Positions 57,936 to 64,000 of a stretch of DNA of 64,000 bases are shown here, one piece after another. The translations under genes were made by a program, and so were the position numbers. The notes beneath the pieces were generated by a model. It worked only from the letters and a program-made list of their open reading frames with translations, was not told the origin of the DNA and ran no database searches. Every line of letters begins with the position of its first letter. Position 1 is the stretch's first letter. This DNA is from Novosphingobium sp. (GTDB lineage: Bacteria; Pseudomonadota; Alphaproteobacteria; Sphingomonadales; Sphingomonadaceae). The DNA lies in NCBI GenBank assembly GCA_016719755.1, contig JADJYM010000012.1:191001-255000 (forward strand), given 5' to 3'.

Positions 57936-58400
57936 ATGAACGGCACCACCACCACCGGCCCTAACATTTTCCGCAACCTGGGCCGCGCCGGTCTTGTCGC
58001 GATGGCCGCGCTGGCGCTGGTCAGCTGCGGTGGCGGCAAGGGCAAGCCCAAGGCCGACCTCGCCGCCAGCCGCGTGACCACCATCGGCGTCAATTCCTAT
58101 CTCTGGCGCGCCAGTCTTGAGGCGCTGAGCTTCATGCCGATGCTCCAGACCGACAGCAATGGCGGCGTGATCGTGACCGACTGGTACTCCAACCCGAACA
58201 ATCCGGGCGAGCGGATGAAGGTCACCGTCACGATCCTCGACCAGGACCTGCGCGCCGATGCGCTGCGCGTTGCCGCCAGCCGTCAGGTCAGTCAGAACGG
58301 TGGCTGGGTCGATGCGCCGGTCCAGGCCGCGACCGTCCAGAAGCTGGAAGACATCATCCTGACCAAGGCCCGCGATCTGCGCCGCAACGCGGTGAAGTAA
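57936..58400 (+). CDS. DUF3576 lipoprotein
   Basis: 154 residues. Signal peptide with lipobox (ALALVSC, Cys at about residue 31), followed by a Gly/Lys-rich linker and the DUF3576 core: TTIGVNSYLWRASLEALSFM, GGVIVTDWYSNPNNPGERMK and TVTILDQDLRADALRVAASR. The family is restricted to alphaproteobacteria, sits in the envelope and has no known activity. In sphingomonads it usually precedes leuS-lptE-holA, as here, hinting at a role in outer-membrane assembly. A run of hairpins separates it from leuS. Confidence 0.9.
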   Translation: MNGTTTTGPNIFRNLGRAGLVAMAALALVSCGGGKGKPKADLAASRVTTIGVNSYLWRASLEALSFMPMLQTDSNGGVIVTDWYSNPNNPGERMKVTVTILDQDLRADALRVAASRQVSQNGGWVDAPVQAATVQKLEDIILTKARDLRRNAVK

Positions 58401-58419
58401 GCGAGTCTTTGTTCGGTGC

Positions 58420-58569
58420 GCCCTTCGCCTCCGCGAAGGGCCTCGCAACACCAGCCCGCTCCCCCGGCCCGACCACCCACAGGGTACCATAAATGGGTGG
58501 TCGGGCCGGGGGAGCGGGCTGGTGTTGCGAGGACAGGGCGGATGCCCTGTCCGCACCGCCGTGAGGCGG
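58420..58569. repeat. Array of four perfect hairpins in the DUF3576-leuS gap
   Basis: This is the main content of the 305-base gap 58401-58705. Four stem-loops stand almost end to end. First, GCCCTTCGC with its complement at 58420-58441. Second, a perfect 39-bp inverted repeat, arms 58441-58479 and 58494-58532, around a 14-base loop. Third, GGACAGGGC with its complement at 58531-58552. Fourth, CCGCC-GTGA-GGCGG at 58556-58569. None is followed by a T run. A pyrimidine-only tract near 58636-58672 precedes the leuS ribosome site. The rest of the gap shows no gene. Confidence 0.85.
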
Positions 58570-58705
58570 ATTAAGACTCGGGAGCGGGTTGGCCAGGCCA
58601 AGCTATCGACGGATGTCGATAGCGCACCCATCAAAGACCCCCTCCCTCCTTCCTCCACCTCCCTCCCCTCTCGACAAGTCGCGCCCAGCGGCTAGAGGGG
58701 CGATC

Positions 58706-61237
58706 ATGACTGCAGAACGATTTGATCCCGCCAGTGCCGACCAGCGCTGGCAACGCGCGTGGGACGAAGCGCAGAGCTTCCGGGCCGATGACACTTCGGC
58801 CAGGCCCCGGTCCTACGTGCTGGAGATGTTCCCCTATCCTTCCGGGCGTATCCACATCGGCCACGTGCGCAATTACACGATGGGCGACGTTCTGGCCCGC
58901 GCCAAGAAGATGCAGGGCTACGAAGTGCTCCACCCGATGGGCTGGGACGCCTTCGGCATGCCCGCGGAAAACGCGGCGATGGAAAAGGGCGTCCACCCCG
59001 GCGGCTGGACCCGCGACAACATCGCCAACATGAAGGCCCAGCTCAAGCGCCTCGGCTTCGCGCTCGACTGGAGCCGCGAGCTGGCGACCTGCGATCCCGA
59101 ATACTACGGCCACGAACAGGCGCTGTTCCTCGATCTCTATGCGGCAGGGCTGGTTTACCGCAAGGAAAGCGCGGTCAACTGGGACCCGGTCGACATGACC
59201 GTGCTGGCCAACGAACAGGTGATCGACGGGCGCGGCTGGCGCTCGGGCGCGCTGGTGGAAAAGCGCAAGCTGAACCAGTGGTTCCTCAAGATCACCCAGT
59301 TCGCGGACGACCTGCTGGAAGGGCTGGGCAGCCTCGACAAGTGGCCCGAAAAGGTCCGCCTGATGCAGGAAAACTGGATCGGCAAGAGCCAGGGCCTGCG
59401 CTGCACCTTCCGCTTTGTCGATAGCGCCGACGGGATCGAGGTGTTCACCACCCGGCCCGACACGATGTTCGGCGCCAGCTTTGTTGCCATCGCCGCCGAT
59501 CACCCGGTCGCGCAGCAGATGGCCGAAACCGTGCCCGAACTCGCCGCCTTCATCGCCGAGTGCAAGCAGGGCGGCACCACCGCCGCCGAGCTGGAAACTG
59601 CCGAAAAGAAAGGCTTCAACACCGGCCTGTCGGTTGAGCATCCGCTCAAGCCCGCCTGGCACCTGCCGGTCTATGTCGCGAACTTCGTGCTGATGGATTA
59701 CGGCACCGGCGCGGTGTTCGGCTGCCCGGCGCACGATCAGCGCGACCTCGACTTTGCCCGCAAGTACGAGCTGCCGGTGACCCGCGTGGTTGCCGACGGC
59801 GATGAAACCGGCAGCGCGTTCGACAGCGACGAGGCCTATACCGGCCCGGGGCGGATCGTGAACTCCGATTGGCTCGACGGGATGGATATCGAGGCCGCCA
59901 AGGCCGCCGTCATCGCCCGCGCCGCGCACGAAGGCTGGGGCGAAGGCACGACCGTCTGGCGGCTGCGCGACTGGGGCGTCTCGCGCCAGCGCTACTGGGG
60001 CACGCCGATCCCGTTCATCCACTGCGCGGCCTGCGGCGTGGTGCCGGTGCCCAAGGACCAGCTGCCCGTCACCCTGCCCGAGGACGTCAGCTTCGACGTG
60101 CCCGGCAATCCGCTGCTGCGCCACCCGACCTGGAAGCACGTCGATTGCCCGAGCTGCGGCGGCAAGGCCGAGCGCGAGACCGATACGCTCGACACTTTCG
60201 TCGATTCGTCGTGGTATTTCCTGCGCTTCGCCAGCCAGCCCGCAGACCGGCCGTTCGATCCTGAAGTCATCAAGCAGTGGCTGCCGGTGGAACAGTACAT
60301 CGGCGGGATCGAACACGCGATCCTGCACCTGCTCTACGCCCGCTTCTGGACCCGCGCGCTCGCCCATATCGGCCTGATCGACGTGCAGGAGCCGTTCGGC
60401 AGCCTGTTCACGCAAGGTATGGTGACGCACGAGACCTATTCGCGCGTCGATCCGGCGAACGGCCAGCCGGTCTTTTTCAGCCCTGCCGACATCGAGCGCG
60501 GCGCGGACAGCGCGGTGCTGAAGGCGGACGGCGCGCCGGTCGAGATCGGCCGAGTCATCAAGATGTCGAAGAGCAAGAAGAATGTCGTCGATCCTGACGA
60601 CATCATTGCCCAGTACGGCGCCGACGCGGTGCGCTGGTTCATGCTGTCCGACAGCCCGCCCGAACGCGACCTGCCGTGGTCCGAGGCCGGGATCGAGGGC
60701 TGCGCACGCTTCGTCCAGCGCCTGTGGCGGCTGTTCCGCCAGTACGACGCTGCCGCCACCGGCGAGGACAAGGCGCTGGATCGCAAGCGCGACCAAACTG
60801 TTCACGCGGTTGGGCAGGACATCGCCTCGCTCGGCTTCAACAAGGCCGTGGCGCGGATCTACGAACTGACCGGCGCGGTCGAAAAGGCCGCGCCCAGTGC
60901 CAGCCGCTCTGCGGCGATCCGGGTCCTGCTGCTGCTTGCCGCGCCGATGATGCCGCACCTTGCCGAAGAGGCCTGGGCCGCGATCGGCGGGGAAGGCCTG
61001 ATTGCCGATGCCGCCTGGCCGCCGGTCGATCCCGCGCTGCTGGTCGAGGATGAGGTGACCATCGCGATCCAGGTGCTGGGCAAGCTGCGCGATACCATCA
61101 CCGTGCCCAAGGGCATGCCGCGCGAGGAGATCGAGGCCCTTGCCCTTGCCTCCGACAAGGTGCAGCGTGCGCTGGATGGCAAGGCAGTCAAGAAGGTGAT
61201 CGTGGTGCCCGACCGGCTGGTGAACCTGGTGGCATGA
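58706..61237 (+). CDS. leuS: Leucyl-tRNA synthetase
   Basis: 843 residues from ATG 58706; the frame is open upstream without coding signal. Class I signatures: [19 protein letters not shown] with HIGH at 50-53, the editing domain with [16 protein letters not shown], the zinc-site-like [11 protein letters not shown] and [31 protein letters not shown], and [14 protein letters not shown] with KMSKS at 619-623. It charges tRNA-Leu in the cytoplasm and edits mischarged amino acids. The stop overlaps lptE (ATGA). The leuS-lptE-holA order is a common bacterial arrangement. Confidence 0.98.
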   Translation: MTAERFDPASADQRWQRAWDEAQSFRADDTSARPRSYVLEMFPYPSGRIHIGHVRNYTMGDVLARAKKMQGYEVLHPMGWDAFGMPAENAAMEKGVHPGGWTRDNIANMKAQLKRLGFALDWSRELATCDPEYYGHEQALFLDLYAAGLVYRKESAVNWDPVDMTVLANEQVIDGRGWRSGALVEKRKLNQWFLKITQFADDLLEGLGSLDKWPEKVRLMQENWIGKSQGLRCTFRFVDSADGIEVFTTRPDTMFGASFVAIAADHPVAQQMAETVPELAAFIAECKQGGTTAAELETAEKKGFNTGLSVEHPLKPAWHLPVYVANFVLMDYGTGAVFGCPAHDQRDLDFARKYELPVTRVVADGDETGSAFDSDEAYTGPGRIVNSDWLDGMDIEAAKAAVIARAAHEGWGEGTTVWRLRDWGVSRQRYWGTPIPFIHCAACGVVPVPKDQLPVTLPEDVSFDVPGNPLLRHPTWKHVDCPSCGGKAERETDTLDTFVDSSWYFLRFASQPADRPFDPEVIKQWLPVEQYIGGIEHAILHLLYARFWTRALAHIGLIDVQEPFGSLFTQGMVTHETYSRVDPANGQPVFFSPADIERGADSAVLKADGAPVEIGRVIKMSKSKKNVVDPDDIIAQYGADAVRWFMLSDSPPERDLPWSEAGIEGCARFVQRLWRLFRQYDAAATGEDKALDRKRDQTVHAVGQDIASLGFNKAVARIYELTGAVEKAAPSASRSAAIRVLLLLAAPMMPHLAEEAWAAIGGEGLIADAAWPPVDPALLVEDEVTIAIQVLGKLRDTITVPKGMPREEIEALALASDKVQRALDGKAVKKVIVVPDRLVNLVA

Positions 61238-61722
61238 GGCAGCTTGCCGTCCTTCTGCTCGCCGTCCTGCTCGGCGCCTGCGGTCTCAAGCCGATGTATG
61301 CCGGCGGCGGCAGCGGCGCCGTGGCACAGGGCCTTGCCGCGGTCGAGGTTTCCGCAATCGAGGGCAAGGCCGGCTGGCTGATGCGCAATGCCCTGAACGA
61401 CCGGCTGAGCGCGGGCGGTTCGGCTGGCGCACGCTACCGGCTCGATGTGCGACTCGATGACCGGCTCGAAGGGCTGGGGCTGCTGTCAGACGACACCATT
61501 GCCCGCGAACGCCGCACCCTGCGCGCGCGCTACCAACTGGTCGATCTGGCTTCGGGCGAGATCCTGCTCGATGCAACCGCAGGTTCGGATGCCGGGATCG
61601 ACGTGGTCAGCTCCGAATATGCGACCATCGCCGCAGAGCAGACCGCGCTTGAAAACCTCTCACGCGAAGTGGCGGACCGGATCGTCACCCGGATTGCCCT
61701 GCGCCTGCGCGCCGAGCGGTGA
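61234..61722 (+). CDS. lptE: LPS-assembly lipoprotein LptE
   Basis: 162 residues, lipoprotein signal [17 protein letters not shown] with Cys at about residue 16, then [11 protein letters not shown], the conserved N-terminal segment of alphaproteobacterial LptE. A single alpha/beta domain follows. It forms the plug of the LptD barrel that inserts lipopolysaccharide in the outer membrane. It is coupled to leuS (ATGA) and to holA (GTGA). Confidence 0.9.
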   Translation: MRQLAVLLLAVLLGACGLKPMYAGGGSGAVAQGLAAVEVSAIEGKAGWLMRNALNDRLSAGGSAGARYRLDVRLDDRLEGLGLLSDDTIARERRTLRARYQLVDLASGEILLDATAGSDAGIDVVSSEYATIAAEQTALENLSREVADRIVTRIALRLRAER

Positions 61723-62753
61723 AGGCCAGCCAGAAAGACTTCCGCAGCCAGGCCGCGCGCGCTGTCCGCGATTGCCGCGTGTTCTTCCTGTGCGGGGACG
61801 AGGCAGGCGTGCAGGACGCGGCGCAGCTGATCGTTTCGCTGTTACCCGACCCCGGCGAGCGAATCGAATTTTCCGGCGCGGAGCTGCGGCGCGATCCGGT
61901 GCGGCTGGGGGACGAGGCGCGTTCCACCTCCCTGTTCGGCGGCAATCGCCACATCTGGGTGCGTGCCAGCGGCGACGAGGCGCACGATGCGGTGGAAATC
62001 CTGCTGAGCGGGGAAGCCGAAGCCTGCCCGGTGGTGATCGCCGCTTCCAGCGCAACGGACAAGTCGCGGACCGCCAAGCTGCTCGCCCCGCGCGCCGACG
62101 CACTGGTGGCGATGTTCTATCCGCCAGACCTTCCCGCGGTGACCATGGCGGTGCGGGGCATGGCGGACGCTGCCGGAGTTCAGCTCGGCGGCGATCTGGC
62201 CGAGCGGATCGCCCGCGCCGCAGCGCTCGACACGCGCATCGCCCAGAGCGAGATGACCAAGCTGGCGCTCTATCTCGACGCTTCTCCCCAGGCTCCGCGC
62301 CGGGCCGACGTGGCCGCGCTGGAGTCGATCGGCGCCCGAACCGAGGACGACGGATTGATGCCGCTGGTCAATGCGGCGCTGTCCGGCGAAACGCACAAGC
62401 TGGCGGGTGAACTGCGGCGGATGCGCGAGCTTGGACTCAGCCCGGTCGGCGTGCTGCTGGCATTCGAACGGCGCGCGGGCCAGCTTGCCCAGCTTGCCGC
62501 CCGGCTGGGTCCGCGCGGCGATGTGGCCGGCCTGATCGACAGCGAGGCCGCGGCCCGCCGCGTATTCTGGAAGGACAAGCGCGATCTGGTCGCCCAGCTT
62601 CAGCGTTGGCGGGGGCGCAAGCTGGCAAGGCTGATCGCCCGGCTTGGCGAGTTGCACCGCGCGCTGCTGGCCAACAGCCAGAATGCCGAACTGCTCCTCG
62701 CGCAAGGCCTTGCCGACATTTCGCGGGCCGCCGCACAGCGCAATCAGGGCTGA
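61719..62753 (+). CDS. holA: DNA polymerase III delta subunit
   Basis: 344 residues from a GTG that overlaps the lptE stop. It carries the HolA pattern: RVFFLCGDEAGVQDAAQLIV, ASSATDKSRTAKLLAPRADA, LAERIARAAALDTRIAQSEM, MTKLALYLDASPQAP, and the C-terminal helical collar (LIARLGELHRALLANSQNAE). Delta opens the beta sliding clamp within the clamp loader. It lacks a functional P-loop, as in all delta subunits. It ends the leuS-lptE-holA operon. Confidence 0.92.
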   Translation: MKASQKDFRSQAARAVRDCRVFFLCGDEAGVQDAAQLIVSLLPDPGERIEFSGAELRRDPVRLGDEARSTSLFGGNRHIWVRASGDEAHDAVEILLSGEAEACPVVIAASSATDKSRTAKLLAPRADALVAMFYPPDLPAVTMAVRGMADAAGVQLGGDLAERIARAAALDTRIAQSEMTKLALYLDASPQAPRRADVAALESIGARTEDDGLMPLVNAALSGETHKLAGELRRMRELGLSPVGVLLAFERRAGQLAQLAARLGPRGDVAGLIDSEAAARRVFWKDKRDLVAQLQRWRGRKLARLIARLGELHRALLANSQNAELLLAQGLADISRAAAQRNQG

Positions 62754-62896
62754 ACTGCCCGAAGCGGGCCAGCCGTGCATGGCGCGAGGCGGTTCGATTG
62801 CAACTGTGTGTTTTTACGAGGGAAAGAAGTTGCGTTGCGGCGCAGCAGGCAAATGCCTGTAGTTTCTTGCAGGTTGATTCCCTGTGGAAGGGGTTC

Positions 62897-62941
62897 ATGA
62901 AATCACTTGGCAATCATACGTCCCGTGAGGGCGCACGGTGA
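62897..62941 (+). CDS. 14-residue open reading frame coupled to the priming transferase gene
   Basis: ATG at 62897 follows a strong AAGGGG site and reads MKSLGNHTSREGAR before TGA at 62939-62941, which overlaps the GTG start of the next gene (GTGA). Its tight ribosome site and exact overlap suggest a leader peptide or translational coupling device. An inverted repeat CAGGCA-AA-TGCCTG at 62846-62859 lies upstream. It could also be chance; no product is known. Confidence 0.4.
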   Translation: MKSLGNHTSREGAR

Positions 62942-64000
62942 ACGAACACGCGGCGCTGGTGCGCGAGCTTCCGCTTGCCCAGCCGCTCGAGCGGCGGCGC
63001 CTGCAGTGCTATCTGGCGCTGCTGCTGGGTGACTGCGCGATGCTCTTCGGCGGCTATATCGCGGCCGGCGCGCTTTATCTGGGCGCGGACGGAGCGGGCA
63101 AGGCAGCCGTCCTTGCCCAATTGGTTCTGCCCCTGTTTCTCACCATCGCCCTGTACAACGGCGCCTATTCGATCGATGCCCTGATCCGCCCGCGCCGGGG
63201 GATCCTGCGGGCGCTGGTGGCCTATGCCCTGTCAGCGGCGCTGGTTGTCGCGATCGCCTATTACGCCAAGTCGAGCGCGGCTTTTTCGCGGGTGGTGTTC
63301 ACCGGCGGGTTTGTGCTGACCGTGCTCGGGATCGTCTGGATGCGAGCCCAGATGCGCACCTTCGTGCGCTGGCGCTGCGGGCCGCGGGTGCTGAACGAAC
63401 TGGTGATCCTCGACGGCGGGCCTGATCTCGAATTGCCCGATGCGGTGCATATCGAGGCTGCCAACTACGGTATCGAGCCGGCACTCGACAATCCCGTGGC
63501 GCTCGACCGGATCGGATTGCTGCTACAGGCTGTCGACCGGGTGGTGGTGAGCTGCCCTCCGCCACGGCGGGCAGTCTGGTCGATCATCCTCAAAGGCGCC
63601 AATGTCGACGGCGAAGTGATTGACGATGCAGTGGCTGAACTGGGCGCACATGGCGCGCGGATCGCTGGGGGACATGGGTTCCTGCGCGTGTCGCTCGGGC
63701 CGCTCGGGCTGCGCGCCCGCGCCGCCAAGCGGTTGTTCGACGTAGCGGTAGCGGGCACCGCGGTGATCATCCTGGCGCCGCTGCTGGCGGTGGTGGCACT
63801 TGCCATCCTGCTGCAGGATGGCGCCCCGGTGCTGTTCCGCCAGCGCCGTGTCGGACGAGGCAACCGCTTTTTCGATGTCTACAAATTCCGCTCGATGCGC
63901 ACTGCCGAAAGCGATCACGACGGCAAGCGCTCAACCGGGCGTGACGATGACCGGATCACCCCGGTCGGCCAGTTCATTCGGCGCACCAGCATCGATGAAC
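62938..64000 (+). CDS. Polyprenyl-phosphate sugar phosphotransferase, exopolysaccharide priming enzyme (partial)
   Basis: About 354 residues are present; the C-terminus lies beyond the right edge. GTG start at 62938. The N-terminal half holds four or five membrane segments (YLALLLGDCAMLFGGYIAAG, LVLPLFLTIALYNGAY, ALVAYALSAALVVAIAYYA, VFTGGFVLTVLGIVW) and a CoA-binding-like domain. The bacterial sugar-transferase domain begins at AKRLFDVAVAGTAVIILAPL and shows VLFRQRRVGRGNRFFDVYKF, RSM, DDRITPVGQFIRRTSIDE. It moves a sugar-1-phosphate to undecaprenyl phosphate, starting exopolysaccharide repeat-unit synthesis. The length and fold fit the GumD/PssY/WbaP group. Confidence 0.92.
   Translation, partial: MNEHAALVRELPLAQPLERRRLQCYLALLLGDCAMLFGGYIAAGALYLGADGAGKAAVLAQLVLPLFLTIALYNGAYSIDALIRPRRGILRALVAYALSAALVVAIAYYAKSSAAFSRVVFTGGFVLTVLGIVWMRAQMRTFVRWRCGPRVLNELVILDGGPDLELPDAVHIEAANYGIEPALDNPVALDRIGLLLQAVDRVVVSCPPPRRAVWSIILKGANVDGEVIDDAVAELGAHGARIAGGHGFLRVSLGPLGLRARAAKRLFDVAVAGTAVIILAPLLAVVALAILLQDGAPVLFRQRRVGRGNRFFDVYKFRSMRTAESDHDGKRSTGRDDDRITPVGQFIRRTSIDE

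Noticed and set aside
58706-58720. T-box or leucine attenuator controlling leuS
   Set aside because: No tRNA-like specifier structure or leucine-codon-rich leader is seen, and T-boxes are not typical in this group; the hairpins lack terminator features.
58631-60958. 775-residue frame antisense to leuS
   Set aside because: High-GC shadow of a highly conserved gene; histidine/arginine/alanine-rich with no recognisable domain.

Overview
The window is high-GC, gene-dense DNA from an alphaproteobacterium, most likely a sphingomonad (Sphingomonadaceae/Erythrobacteraceae; Novosphingobium- or Sphingobium-like). The evidence is a protocatechuate 4,5-cleavage block (ligJABC) very close to that remembered for Sphingobium SYK-6, a large TonB-dependent receptor of sphingomonad style, DUF3576 and DUF6356 proteins, and many ATGA/GTGA-coupled genes. 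No rRNA, tRNA, CRISPR array, integrase or transposase was recognised. All calls come from reading the sequence; no database was searched.

Layout. 1-11.6 kb is housekeeping and envelope: the start of a molybdenum hydroxylase large subunit and an Mrp-type ATPase (minus strand), then hflK-hflC-degP (membrane protein quality control, plus strand), a strong bidirectional terminator, then a class A penicillin-binding protein, msrB, a secreted small protein and an NfeD/SPFH pair (minus strand).

11.6-28 kb is an aromatic-catabolism island. It holds an SDR, a LysR regulator with two DNA-binding domains, a DUF1932 oxidoreductase, ligJ-ligA-ligB-ligC (meta-cleavage of protocatechuate and the following dehydrogenase and hydratase steps), a palindromic repeat, an aldo/keto reductase, a frameshifted TonB receptor, a feruloyl-CoA hydratase/lyase, a dienelactone-hydrolase-like protein, another SDR, a lipoprotein PQQ/haem alcohol dehydrogenase and a YeiH-type transporter. 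The logic is uptake and side-chain shortening of lignin-type phenylpropanoids feeding into protocatechuate 4,5-cleavage. The lactonase (ligI), aldolase (ligK), tautomerase (ligU) and feruloyl-CoA synthetase are not in the window.

28-40 kb: an Lrp regulator facing hpd plus a VOC protein (tyrosine catabolism), agmatine deiminase with an M28 peptidase, glnE-bcp-DUF455, an M23 peptidase and a fatty-acyl/aryl-CoA ligase.

40-56 kb is a surface-polysaccharide locus: three GT4 glycosyltransferases, UDP-xylose synthase, a TagD-like cytidylyltransferase with a TagB/TagF-like glycerophosphotransferase, a Wzy-like membrane protein, a hexapeptide acetyltransferase, a putative nucleotidyltransferase/kinase pair and an unknown protein. 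Embedded in it is a three-gene module (small beta protein, SGNH esterase, beta-helix protein) that looks like a phage tailspike set without a phage.

56-64 kb: acetoacetyl-CoA reductase, a secreted protein with a beta-barrel-like end, a DUF3576 lipoprotein, a run of four perfect hairpins, then leuS-lptE-holA, and the first two thirds of a polyprenyl-phosphate sugar transferase that primes exopolysaccharide synthesis and runs off the right edge.
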